Positions 23,771-34,070 of a stretch of 64,000 nt of DNA are shown here, piece by piece (positions within the stretch are counted from its first letter, which is position 1; every line of letters begins with the position of its first letter). Source of the stretch: Isoetes taiwanensis. Its lineage: Eukaryota > Streptophyta > Lycopodiopsida > Isoetales > Isoetaceae. A model generated the notes under the pieces. The model did no database searches, was not told the DNA's origin, and was given only the letters and a program-made list of their open reading frames with translations. The stretch lies in NCBI GenBank assembly GCA_021234155.1, contig JAJEKV010000036.1:13717426-13781425 (forward strand). The letters run 5' to 3'. Both the position numbers and the translations under genes were made by a program.

Positions 23771-24454
23771 AATCTCAAGGTCGCACCATCAACCATGCTA
23801 TCAACCCCGCTAATGGGTGTAAGCTTGGAAGCTTGATTGCCCCGCTTAACGCTTCTAGAGGGGTAGATGCATCGTAGCAACAATAGTTACCATGATGAGA
23901 TCACCTTTGTGTTCTCTAGGACGGTGTAACGCCGATGTTGACATGACCACGAATTGCTTGCAAGAGCATGTAGTTGATAGGTCAGGCTCATCTCGCTATA
24001 ATGGGAACTTGACCATTCCTTATGCCGCAAATGAATTGCAAACTATAGACATGATAGGTTCCTTGTAGATAGGATTTTCTCTTAATTATTATAGGGTGGT
24101 CCTTCAACCACAATCTATTTATATTACATATATATACCGATATATTGACATGTGCAGCCAAGAAGCGCTCAGGACTCGCCCATGTATAGAGGGTTGTTGA
24201 TGGCCCAACTTCTTCGGGCCATTTTGTCTACATGTGTTGTTTTCTTGTCACCGTGGATGTTTTAAATTGACTTCGGGTCCTCAAACTTTTGTTTGATCAT
24301 CTTGTGAAATGCACCTTGGTGCTTAAACTTTGATATGTTTCAAATTTCAATGTACTACTCTCTAAAATAAGCAATTATCTTCCTTCTTAAGTATATTTCT
24401 CTTATTTCGCTTCTTTCATAACTAACCCTAATGCCGAGGACAAAGATTATTTCT
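23771..24454. other. gypsy-1 3' untranslated region
   Basis: This non-coding stretch between the chromodomain remnant and the polypurine tract is AT-rich with no ORF of interest. Confidence 0.6.
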
Positions 24455-24466
24455 AAGGAGGGAGAA
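24455..24466 (+). other. gypsy-1 polypurine tract
   Basis: AAGGAGGGAGAA immediately precedes TGTCGCTCC, the LTR start, as in other plant Gypsy elements where it primes plus-strand synthesis. Confidence 0.85.
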
Positions 24467-26056
24467 TGTCGCTCCAAGTATTTATACCAGATAATGATAA
24501 ATAATCGACACGCCACCCAAAGAAAGGCACGCCACCATGGGGTATTGTAACCTAGGGGGTTGACCTAAAAGGATTAAATTAGCCAATCATTAAGGATAAT
24601 AACTTATGATTAGGGAATTAATGTCTAAATGGGTTAATTGGTTAATTAATGCTTTGGGAAGGCCACCGGCCTAAATCGACAACAAAGATGGGAATTCCAA
24701 TTTGGGTCATCAACTTGACCCCTATCCCTAATTGACCCCAAAATTGACCAAGAGGAGCAAAGAAATGAAGCCCACCCCTTGCCGAAAGCCTAATTTACCT
24801 GCGGTGACCAAAGATCGAGCGCCAAGTCCAAGGAGGATGGAGATACCGAATGATAATGGATCTAGCAGGAACTCAGGTGGGTGGTTAGTATAGCTTGATG
24901 TTCTAGACTAGCGCCCCTGTTGGGCCCTTGTTGTGTTCATTTCTTCTGTTCTCTCTGTGTTTTAATTGTAGGAACTAACCCTTGATTGCAAAGGTGAGTT
25001 CTCTTTATCTCTGATTCGATACTTGCTCATGAATGATGGATTGATAGGTCTTTGCATGAGTATTACTCGTGGAAACGGGGAATTAAGGGCGGGGTAGAGA
25101 CCTCCGAGCCATGTGTAGTAGTATGCTCCTAGGTAGATCCCTGTATTTCCCATTAGTTGCGGCCTGGGTACAGGAGACCACCGGGTCATAGATGCTATGG
25201 AATGGCTTAGCACCGCAGAAGGGACGCTAGTTGGTGAAATGGGGTGGGGTCTCTGCATGAGCATAAAAGGCCCCGAGACTCCTACGCGGGCTAGGTTCGA
25301 TAGCCTACTAACGAGAGGGCCGGGCATGGGTCCGACACTCGGTGTAGGGGTGTGAAGGGCATGGGGCACCCATGCACTTTGAGTAGATTTAGGTGAGTAA
25401 GTCGGCACGGATGGGGGGTCGCCGATGCGCACGATTCTAGCTCACCCATGGAACCATCGGGCGATCCCCGAAGGGGACACCTCCCCGACGGCCTGGGCTT
25501 TCGACCTGTGCGGGCCTCATGAACCCCTCGAGTAGGCTCAAGGGTGATACCTTGAGTCTGGCTTCCCGAAGGCTATAGCGATGCCATAGCATGAATCAAC
25601 CCATCCGCAAAGTGTGCACTGTGAGGGGCGGATGGAGTGGACAACCCTAGCCGATGTTCTATGTTAAGCCCAACGCCAGTTATACCTCCCCGTCTGCTGA
25701 TCTCTTGAGATCGAGCCGCCGCCCATCCTCACAGAGTCCGAACCGGGTAGAACCCGGGTTTGGGGGTGTTTTCCTTAGGACTAGATGCATATTCTTTGCC
25801 GCTAGTATTTGATGGATGTGCCACCCTTCGTGGTGGTTATTTATATATGATTTATGCCGGTGCTAACACGCATTCACGCTCGGCGACTTAGAGTCCCATC
25901 GGGCGTAATTTAATGACACCTCCAGCGGTTCCTTCACTGCCCTCTTACTGAAGGCCCGGATAGACGGAGGGTTCTCCGCCATGCATGGATGGTCGCCATG
26001 GGAGGGAAAGTCCTCAGATGTGTACCTACGGGGCCGATATATTCGTGTGAGCCACA
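24467..26056 (+). repeat. gypsy-1 3' LTR (1590 bp)
   Basis: Starts TGTCGCTCC and ends ...GAGCCACA, followed by ATAATCAG. It is the uninterrupted partner of the split 5' LTR. The stretch 24586-24605 shows the empty site for the 6.46-kb insertion. Confidence 0.9.
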
Positions 26057-26064
26057 ATAATCAG

Positions 26065-26916
26065 CCTAAATCATCCCTATTTGCCAAGATTTAAAGGCAA
26101 AGACAACTTGTAGATTAGATTCTGATAACTAATAAATCCGATCTTTTCCCTATCACAATACCTGGGTCGAGTCGTGTAGATCTAGCCGAAGCTCAAATTG
26201 GCAGTCGACGGATTTTTAGGGCTAGAACAGTCATAGTTAGGTTTTGAATTCATTACATCATAGTAGATATAAAATAAATAAAAATTATTTTGAATACTGC
26301 ATTGGTGGTTTATTGGTGAAAGCCTTTGCCTTTCAAGCTAATGACTGGGGTTCAATTCTTGATTGAGACAAGTAGAAACACTTAAATATTTTTAGAGTTT
26401 GTTTTGGCTTAGCTTAAACTCCAATAATTGTTAGTGGAGGATCATTCTAGTTTTGCTAGATATTTTTTTGCAAGATCAATTTAAGCATCCTAGTTATTGA
26501 CTTAGGGTTTATCTTTTGCAAGATTGATTTCATATTGATAAAGTAGGCTATAAGATATTTCGGCAAGAAGACTAGATTATTTGATCTTTTATCATGTTGC
26601 TAGCCTAGTTGCACCTTGGTCTGCCCACAACTCTCCCTGAGACTAAGGTAAACCGAGGTCATGAAAGTGCTAGTCACTCGACACTAGCGAGTGGGCACTG
26701 ATGAAGCTCGCTAGTAAGGACTTGACATTGGTCATGTCAAGTTGCACCTAGATGAAGGTTGTCTCATGAGCTAGAGACCAGTAGCTCAGGGATGCCGCAA
26801 CATGCTATTTTGGATTTCGGGTTTTGGGTCGATACGCAGGTTCTGCACCCATGATTCCTGAGGTATTTGTGTTATGTATTTAAGTATTAACTGGTGTCGG
26901 GTGAAGGACCGTCACA
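26065..26916 (+). repeat. gypsy-2 5' LTR, part 2
   Basis: Collinear with 29853-30227 and 34071-34507 (aaatcatccctatttgccaagatttaaaggcaaagac, cactcgacactagcgagtgggcactgatgaagctcg, acttgacattggtcatgtcaag). The block at 26430-26470 shows the empty site of the L1. Ends ...GACCGTCACA. Confidence 0.88.
26299..26370 (+). other. tRNA-Glu-like segment in gypsy-2 5' LTR
   Basis: The sequence reads GTTTATTGGTGAAAG (D-arm / box A position), then CTTTCAA (a Glu TTC anticodon loop), then GGGTTCAATTC (box B). It is paralogous to 30076-30146, where the T-arm is better preserved. It is not a functional tRNA, because the acceptor stem does not pair. It is probably a SINE-like relic inside the LTR. Confidence 0.4.
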
Positions 26917-26920
26917 AAAT

Positions 26921-26933
26921 TAATATCAGAGCA
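26921..26933 (+). other. gypsy-2 primer-binding site
   Basis: TAATATCAGAGCA lies four bases after the 5' LTR and matches TGGTATCAGAGCA apart from the second and third bases. It is complementary to the 3' end of initiator tRNA-Met. Confidence 0.75.
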
Positions 26934-26945
26934 AATGCACCAACA

Positions 26946-27780
26946 AATTATGCCTTTTGGTTTCACAAATGCACCAACAACTTTTCAGTGTCTAATGAAG
27001 GATCTTTTTCATGAATATCTTGATAAGTTTGTCCTCGTGTTCTTTGATGATATACTTATTTATTCAAAGAATTTGGAAGAGCATAGTGAACATTTGAGAA
27101 TTACTTTGAGTATTTTGAAAAGAGAGAAGTTGTATGCTAAGAAAGTCATGTTGTAGCACCGAAATGGATTATTTAGGGGGTCATGTTGTTTCAGCGGAGG
27201 GAATTAAACCTGACCCCAGAAAAGTTGAGGCGGTGAGAGAATGGCCAGTTCCTAAAAACCCAAAACAGGTGCGCTCATTCTTGGGACTTGCAGGGCTCTA
27301 TAGAAAATTTATCAAAAGTTTTTCTACAATAGCAAGTCCTTTGACAACACTTACAAAGTCAAATATAGCTTTTCAATGGAATGAGAAATATGAGGGAGCT
27401 TTCAGAAATTTAAAAGAGAAGTTGATAAATGCTCTTGTTTTAAAAGTGGCAGACCCAAGTAAGAAGTATCAGGTTATGACAGATGCTAGTGGGAAAGGGA
27501 CATGAGCTGTATTGATGCAAGACAAGCATGTGTGTGCTTATATTTCTCATAAGCTGAACGATGCCGAACGAAATTACCCCTCATGAACAACAATTGTTGG
27601 CAATTGTACATGCACTTAGAGCTTGGAGACATTATCTTTTAAGGAATCATTTTGAGGTGCATACTGACCATGCTAGTCTTGCATACTTTATGAAACAACT
27701 TAATTTGAATTTGAGACAACATAGGTGGATGGAATTTCTTTAAGAATATGACTTTCAGATTAATTATAAAATGGGCAGTA
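26946..27780 (+). pseudogene. gypsy-2 reverse transcriptase (C-terminal part) and RNase H
   Basis: The reading opens at MPFGFTNAPTTFQ (just after the primer site), then FVLVFFDDILIYSKNLEEH with both catalytic aspartates. After a frameshift near 27155 come EMDYLGGHVVSAEGI, GLAGLYRKFIKSF, then RNase H (MTDASGKGT, near 27478-27504) and, in 27561-27810, the HTDHASLAYF and TNVVADALSRLSA boxes. The fingers and palm N-terminus, protease and gag are absent because the primer site is fused directly to the middle of RT. Single frameshifts or stops occur at about 27155, 27503, 27584 and 27741. It is better preserved than gypsy-1 pol although the element is older by nesting order. Confidence 0.85.
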
Positions 27781-28690
27781 CAAATGTTGTTGCAGACGCT
27801 TTGTCTAGACTTTCGGCTTGCTATGCAATAATGATGATTACAACAGATTGGTTGGATGAGGTGAAAAATATTATTGCTACAGACAATTATTTTGGACCGA
27901 AATTGAAGGAAGTACAAAAAGAAAATTTGAAGATAAAGGATAATTATAGTTTTGAACAGGGAATATTAAGATACAAGTCAAGAGTTTGTATTCCTACAAT
28001 AGATCACATTAAAAAGAACATACTAATGTCATGATGCAGTAATATCAGGTCATCCAGGGTTCCATAAGACATATCACAAGGTAAAAAGAAGTTTCTTTTG
28101 GCCAGGACTAAAAGATTATGTTCGTAAGTAGATCCAAAATTGTGTAATGTGTTGGCGTGTTAAGGCAGAACAGATTAGGGCGCTTGGCCTTTTGCATACC
28201 TATTCCAGAAAGAAAATGGGAATCAATTAGCATGGATTCATAGTGGGATTGCCAAGGACACAAACAGGAAAGGATGCTATTCTTGTGGTGATTGACAGAT
28301 TAACTAAACATGCTCATTTCTTTCCAGTTAGAAAAACAATAACAGCGAAGGAAAATGCTAGTATCTTTATTCATGATATCTTTCGTCTACATGGCATTCC
28401 TACAAGTATTATATTTTTATAGAGATCCAAGGTTTACTACTAACTTTTGGACTTCGTTTTTCAAGGGAGTTGGAACTCAATTGCAGATGAGAATCGATGG
28501 GTAAACAGAAAGAGTAAAAAGGGTTCTTGAGGACATGTTGCGGATGTATTGTCAAGACAATCCAAAGAAATGGGATTTTGTTACCCTTAGAAGAGTTTGC
28601 TTACAATAACTTTAAACAGGAAGCTATAGGGATGACACCTTTTGAAGCACCTTACGGACATGATTGTTATGCTCCAATAAATTGATATGA
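27781..28690 (+). pseudogene. gypsy-2 integrase
   Basis: The N-terminal zinc domain is legible (HPGFHKTYHKVKRSFFWPGL..., then CVMCWRVKAEQ, 28052-28170), with one stop between. The core shows GLPRTQTGKDAILVVIDRL and TKHAHFFPVRKT (28242-28335). A frameshift separates the word SMD, carrying the first catalytic aspartate, from the rest. Later core motifs (FRLHGIPTSI, DPRF region) are scattered over frames. It would have inserted the cDNA, but is inactive here. Confidence 0.8.
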
Positions 28691-28694
28691 TCCC

Positions 28695-29329
28695 ATGGTT
28701 AAATCTGAAATTTCTAGACAGATGTTAGAAGAATATGCAGATAAGGTGCAGCTTATAAGAAGCAAGCTAGCAGAAGCACAACATAGACAGAAGCAATTTG
28801 CAGATAAGCATAGAATACATCGAGAATTCAAGGTTGGAGACTTTGTATATCTCCGTGTGAAACCAAAGAAAAGTCAGCTCAGAATTGGAAAATGTAGTAA
28901 ACTTGCTCCAAGATATGCTAGTCCTTTCAAAATCATTAAAAGGATGGGGAACCTAGCCTATCAATTAGAGTTGCTACCACATGTAAAGATTCATGATGTT
29001 TTTCATGTTAGTTTGTTAAAACCCTCTTTACATGACATAAATTGTTTCCTGATTTGCATTTAATCCAGGAGAACAATACCTTTGAAGTAATGCCATCCCA
29101 AATATTGCAGTATCGGGAACGAAAGCTGCACAGTAGAACAATCAAAGAAATCCTTATACAATGGGCGGACTATCCTATAGAAGATGCAACCTGGATGGAA
29201 TTAAATGAGGCTGAAGCAAAATATGTTAAGGATTTTTCGAATCTTTTTCAATCTATTTCATGTCATGGGATAAGGATGTCTAAAAGATGTATCAAACTTA
29301 TTAAGTATAAACAATATGTGAAGTTGTGA
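28695..29329 (+). pseudogene. gypsy-2 integrase C-terminus and chromodomain
   Basis: 28695-29063 gives a clean frame with ADKHRIHREFKVGDFVYLRV, LAPRYASPFKIIKRMG and KIHDVFHVSLLKP, the GPY/F-type C-terminal module of chromovirus integrase. 29042-29329, in another frame, carries EILIQWADYPIEDATWMEL, the chromodomain core. Together they place gypsy-2 among plant chromoviruses. Confidence 0.85.
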
Positions 29330-29402
29330 AGACATGACAATTTCGTTACTTGCAATAAAATCGATGTAATTAAATTTGTATTCGATGTGGACGTCGAATC
29401 TT

Positions 29403-29415
29403 AAGGGAATTGGAA
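29403..29415 (+). other. gypsy-2 polypurine tract
   Basis: AAGGGAATTGGAA lies directly before the LTR start TGTGATG at 29416. It is interrupted by TT, so is a weak but correctly placed tract. Confidence 0.65.
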
Positions 29416-30227
29416 TGTGATGTAATTAAATTTGTACCTTGTTAAAAATAAAGAAAGAAGGAGAGGGAAGTGGCATGGCGAAGTGCTGACATGGTAAAGA
29501 GAGGTTAAGAAAAAACTAAAAACGTGAGAGAGAGGAGAAAGAAAAAAAAGGGGGAAGACAAGACCAGAAAGGAAGATTAGAAGAAGCGATTGACACGATA
29601 GCCACTTCTATAGCATCTTAAACAATATATTGATCTATTCATACAAGTTAATATTTCAAACAAACGAAAAGAAAAAAATTATATGGAGTTCTTATCTGAT
29701 AAAACCAACAGAAGGAATTGGCTTGGCAGTTCCGATTTTCCTCCTGCTATGCAGATTTTCATCCTAGAGACCAAGCTTGCAACAGGAATTTGCAAACAAT
29801 CAAAATTCTGGAGCATTCTCCAAACCAGCCATACACCTGGCTGTAACTACCCAAATCATCCCTATTTGCCAAGATTTAAAGGCAAAGACAGGTTGTAGAT
29901 TCCGATAACCAATAAATCCGATCTTTTTCCTATCACAATACCTGGGTCGGGTCGTGTAGATCTGGCCGAAGATCAAAATGACAGTAGGGCTAGAACAGTC
30001 ATAGTTAGGTTTTGAATTCATTATGTCACAGTGGATATAAGATTAAATGAAAAATATATTAAACATTGCACATTGCATTCGCAGTTTATTGGTTAAAGTT
30101 TTTGCCTTTCAAGCTAGCGATTCGAGTTCAATTCTCGATCGAGACAAGTAAAAACACTTAAAATATTTTTAGAGTTCATTTTGGCTTAGCTTAAACTCCA
30201 ATAATTGTTAATGGAGGATCATTCTAG
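29416..30227 (+). repeat. gypsy-2 3' LTR, part 1
   Basis: Partner of 6253-6687 and 26065-26450. It is broken after ggatcattctag by the L1, and continues at 34071. Confidence 0.88.
30076..30146 (+). other. tRNA-Glu-like segment in gypsy-2 3' LTR
   Basis: The T-arm is perfect here: stem TCGAG (30122-30126), seven-base loop TTCAATT, stem CTCGA (30134-30138). Upstream are the anticodon-loop word CTTTCAA and GTTTATTGGTTAAAG in the D-arm position. The acceptor stem is not paired, so it is not an active tRNA gene. The internal pol III boxes look intact. Confidence 0.45.
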
Positions 30228-30763
30228 GAACTGCACCTCCTCAGTCCACGTCCTTTAAAGATGCAATTGGTCAGGATGTTGATATGCCCTCTGCCTCCAA
30301 TATGCAGTCTGCACTAGTTTTTAGTGCTGATGCTAGAGCTAAGTTGCAAAGGATTCAAGAGCAGCAGGAACGGCGTGATAGAGCTATAGATGGCTGGACA
30401 AAAGTTAATTTGAAGAAAGCTGCCCGTAATAAATTTGCTCAGTCTGCCTGCACATCCTAGTGGAGATGGACATGGTAGTGCACAACAGCATGCCATCATT
30501 CCTTTATCAGAGGTTGAGGTACTCTGTGGAGGGCCAGAGCAACGAGGAGGCTCTCCCTTGCCACAATCTGCACATAACATGAAGAGGGTGGAGCAGAGCG
30601 GAGGCTCCCCGCTGCCAATTGTCCATGACACAATGGAAGGGTGGAACAGAGAGGAGGCTCCCCCTTGCCACTTGCTCGCACACGGTGGGCAGACCTCTCA
30701 GATGCAGTTAATCTTCCTGGGGTGACTGAGATGGATGTGGAGCATCCTCAACTGCCCACATGA
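30228..30763 (+). pseudogene. L1 ORF1 C-terminal part with EQxGGSPLP repeats
   Basis: The opening frame reads ...ADARAKLQRIQEQQERRDRAIDGW.. and KVNLKKAARNK, then a stop at 30458. Around 30435 the frame shifts and a unit of 53-54 bp repeats three times (30536-30690), coding EQRGGSPLP, EQSGGSPLP and a frameshifted third copy. The original frame resumes afterwards and ends in TGA at 30761-30763, overlapping the ORF2 start as ATGA. The RNA-binding N-terminal part is missing (5' truncation). Confidence 0.65.
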
Positions 30764-31530
30764 ATATTCTTTCTTGGAATGTTAGGGGAGTGGCTTCTTC
30801 CCCAAGCAAAAGGTGTAGGTTGTCCCTCTATCTATCTAAGTTCTCCATGGATCTATGTTATTTCCAGGAGCACAAGTCCCGTAAAGGCGATGTTCAAAAG
30901 CTGGCTAACATTTTAGGGCGTGATTATAATGTGCTTGTGGCGGCTGCTGATTCTGCTAAAGCAGGTGTTCTTACTGCATGGAAGCCCTCTTTGAATGTCA
31001 CTTTTACTCAAGTGGACATGTTTGGTCGTTGGATAATTGTTAAGTGGAAAGAGCGGGGGCAAGAATGCATTCTAGTGAACGTTTATGCTCACAATTATCC
31101 ATGTCAAAGGGGAGCTTTGTGGGCCTCTCTTCGTAGCAAAGTTCTCAAGCTAGGCAATAATGTGGCATGGTTGCTCATAGGAGATTTCAATATGGTTGAA
31201 ATTGAGATAGACAGGTGTGGCAGGGGATCACAGATGGTTTAGGGATTTGAGCGGGAGCAATGGCAACGTCTGCTGCATGATTGTAGCCTTGTGGAGATCG
31301 AGGGTGATCAATCCTTCACATGGTGCAATGGATGGACATGCAACGGTAGAGCTTACGCCTGACATGATCGTGGCTATTATAATGCAATACCTGCTGATTT
31401 TCTTCAGTTGCAGAGAATTAATTTGTTGGATAGTGCAGTCTCAAATCATAATCCGCAATGGTTCTCCACCGAACGACATCTATGGTGAAGAGCTACAAAA
31501 ACTTACTTCAAGCTCAATACTAAGCATTTG
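30760..31530 (+). pseudogene. L1 ORF2 endonuclease domain
   Basis: Starts at ATG 30760 (NILSWNVRG), with QEHKS, VYAHN and LLIGDFNMV, the apurinic-endonuclease-like motifs that nick target DNA. The first frame stops at 31242. The domain continues in another frame (SFTWCNGWTCNGRAYA, DSAVSNHNPQ) to about 31480. The catalytic Asn, Glu and Asp-Asn positions in SWN, QEH and GDFN are present. Final SDH-equivalent is SNH. Confidence 0.85.
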
Positions 31531-32340
31531 AAGGATAGTGAATTCATTGCAGGTTGTAGGAATGCGTGGTCTCATGAATTCTCTCGTAGTGGTGGCGTGG
31601 CTGGTATTGTTGCTGCTCTCAAGACTGTAAAATCCTTTGCAAAGCAGTGGGGTCATGCACAGGTGGTTCAGACTAGAGGCCAATTAACCAGGTTGTATCA
31701 GGAGTTACAGAGATGCCGCACTCTTCAAGATCCTCAATACTGGCTGCATTTCTCTTATTCCCAAGTATAAAGAGCCGAAGACAATATCTGATTGGCGCCC
31801 TATCACATTATTGTCTTCCGTATATAAAATATTCGCGAAGGCCCTTGCAGAAAAAGTGCGTGATGTTCTGGCTGTATCAATCTCTCCTACTCAATCTGGA
31901 TTCTTGCCAAGGAGGAGCATTTTAGACAATGTTGCTGCTGCTTATGAGAGTATGTATTGGGCCAGATTGAAAGGTCTGCATGTAGTCTATCTTAAATTAG
32001 ATTTTGCCAAGGCATATGACAGTGTGGATTGGGAAATTTTGAAAAAAAGCCTCTTAACATTGGGCTTTGGTCAGCAGTTCACCAGTGATGTTATGAAGCT
32101 CCATATCTCGGCATGGTCTACTGTGTTGTTTCAGGGGGAACCCTCCACTGTTTTTTCAGTTGGGCGGGGTATTCGCCAAGGATGCCCATTAGCTCCACTT
32201 TTGTTCACAGTAGTAGCTGAGGTCCTCTCACAGCTATTTGCTAAGGCTATGCAGGATGGGATAGTCCAGGGTTGAATATGGAGGATGGTTTACAGGAAAT
32301 TTGTAATCAGTATGCTGATGACACGTTTGGACAATCTTCA
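31528..32340 (+). pseudogene. L1 ORF2 linker and reverse transcriptase core
   Basis: The linker ends near 31745 and jumps directly to IPKYKEPKTISDWRPITL, so roughly 200 or more residues preceding the RT core are deleted. RT then reads YKIFAKALAEKV, QSGFLPRRSILDN, LKLDFAKAYDSVDW, IRQGCPLAPLLF and, after a frameshift, NQYADDT (about 32312-32330) with the catalytic aspartates. Confidence 0.88.
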
Positions 32341-33925
32341 GAATGCAAAGTTTCTTCTTAATACTTTCTCTTTAGCATCTGGAGTTCTTGTTGGCTGGCC
32401 AAAGTGTTCTGCATTATGGACGCTTCATGGGGTTGTGCTTCCTTGTGTTGCTGATTTTCCTTGGAAGGTGCTTCCTCATGGGAAGGCTACTAAAATTCTT
32501 GGTATTCCTGTGGGCATTCATATATCTACTTTCGATGCTTGGGATATTATCATAGAAGGGTTGCGAAAGCATTTGTTTTGGTGGAATACTGCTAAGCTCT
32601 CTCTGCCAGCGCGAATAACTGTTGCTAAACATGTTTTAAGTAATTCCCACATCTATATGGCCTCTGCCCTTCTAGCTTCTCAGTCAAAATTTCAGGTGAT
32701 TATTACCATTATCTGTAATTTTATTTGGGGTGGGAATGAGGAGCATGCCGTGGTCAAGGTTGCATGGTCCAAATGCACTAGGCCAAAATTTGCAGGTGGT
32801 TTGGGTATGACAGACTTCCATCTGCAGAGTAAGATTCTGATTTCTAAGTTCATTTGGAGGATTCTTAAGGATATGCTTGACTCACCTGGAGTGCGGTTGG
32901 TGAAGCAGTCACTTGCACATTGTGTTCCTTTTGGGAAAGCTTCATTAAAATCTCTTCTTCCTTGGAGTCTCTTTTATCAGCTATGCCCTTTTTCTAATGC
33001 TTCCCCTTTTTTGAAAGGCCTGCTGGAGTCTTGGGAGACAGTACAGACCTTATTTCGTATTGATCTTGTTGCATGTCAGCAGTTGAGTGCCCCTTGTTGG
33101 TGGATACCTGTGGAAAATAATCTTCCACTTTGTGCCTCAGTTCATGGCGCTGGCGATTAGCAGGAATCTTAACAGTTGCAGCATGGTATGATTCTGGCCA
33201 GTTAGCGACTTGGCAAATCTTTCAAACAAAATTCTTATTGTCTCGATGGGACAGACCTATTTGGCAAAAGGTTGCTAGTACTCTGCCATTGGTTGCTCTA
33301 GAGGCTATTGAAGGGTACATGTGGGTTTCCACCAAAGTGTTCACGAGCATAGGCTTGTGAATTTTATGTATAGACTGCTTATCAATGATGATATCCTTCC
33401 GCCATCCACTAAGTGGTCCCTTCAGCTTTCACCTCCTAGTTGGAGATGTATGTGGACTTGGGCTTGGGATAAACTACTCCATCCTAAGGTGGCAGTGCTT
33501 TGGTGGCAGATTCTTCACAGATGCCCTCGGGTGAATGTGCTTGTCCACAGATTTGATCCTCGAGTGTCAGCACTCTGCCCGTTGTGCAAGCAAAGGGACG
33601 AGACCATTGAGCATTGTTTCTTTTATATGATCATCTCCAGCCTGTTTGGTCTTGGCTGCTTTCTCTGTTTCATGTGACATTGACAAGTCAGCAAGTGCTT
33701 CTGGCTATTTATTCGGATACTTGGAATAAGGTGCAGAGCCAAGCATTTCATTTGGCATCAGGATGGTTGTTGTGGTCCATCTGGAAGCGCAGAAGATTGT
33801 GTATCTTTCAGGGTTTGGATATTCCTCCTGCAGTAGTCCTCCAGGATGCACAAGCTAGAATCGCTAAGGCCTACCATTGTTCTTCCTTGCTCCTGCCAAG
33901 CGATAGTTGATATTTGAGTCTTATT
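32285..33925 (+). pseudogene. L1 ORF2 C-terminal region with zinc-binding RVT domain
   Basis: A 291-codon frame (32285-33160) covers thumb and connection (KILGIPVG, LSLPARITVAKHVL, FIWGGNEEH, LGMTDFHLQSK). After frameshifts come PKVAVLWWQILHRCPRVNVL and CPLCKQRDETIEHCFF (33480-33625), the zf-RVT type cysteine/histidine module of plant L1, and WLLWSIWKRRR near the end. The order matches plant L1 ORF2. Confidence 0.85.
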
Positions 33926-34070
33926 TGAGTGTGTTGTCTTATGCATAGGCTGGTGGTTCTACTCAGTGGATCATGACTATCCTCTGAGATTTTATTTCCG
34001 CCTCTGCAGTTGTATCTAGCTTTTGGCTTGGTTTCAATAAAGTTTGTCGTTCTTCCAAAAAAAAAAAAAA

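Larger units (their letters stand above)
6688..26056 (+). mobile_element. Ty3/Gypsy chromovirus-like element gypsy-1, decayed
   Basis: The 3' LTR (24467-26056, 1590 bp) is matched by 6688-6829 plus 13297-14750 (about 1596 bp), so the 5' LTR is split by a 6.46-kb insertion. The primer site follows the 5' LTR and a polypurine tract precedes the 3' LTR. The order RT, RNase H, integrase, chromodomain (21.1-23.8 kb) defines Ty3/Gypsy, chromovirus branch. Every domain carries stops and frameshifts. The two LTRs differ by many small indels and substitutions, so the insertion is old, though younger than gypsy-2, which it interrupts. Confidence 0.85.
30228..34070 (+). mobile_element. L1-type LINE, 5'-truncated, internally deleted
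   Basis: Inserted in the gypsy-2 3' LTR. TCTAG flanks both sides (30223-30227 and 34071-34075), and the uninterrupted sequence is visible at 26441-26460. The order is ORF1 end, endonuclease, reverse transcriptase, C-terminal zinc region, 3' UTR with AATAAA (about 34036) and A14 (34057-34070). This order is that of plant L1. The 5-bp duplication is shorter than usual for L1 and may include microhomology. Frameshifts and one internal deletion make it inactive. Confidence 0.88.

Noticed and set aside
26299-26370. A functional tRNA-Glu gene
   Set aside because: The acceptor stem does not pair and the T-arm is damaged in this copy. Only a tRNA-derived relic is supported.
20960-29330. Endogenous pararetrovirus instead of Gypsy elements
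   Set aside because: Both copies have LTRs, primer site, polypurine tract and integrase plus chromodomain, and no movement-protein-like region is visible.
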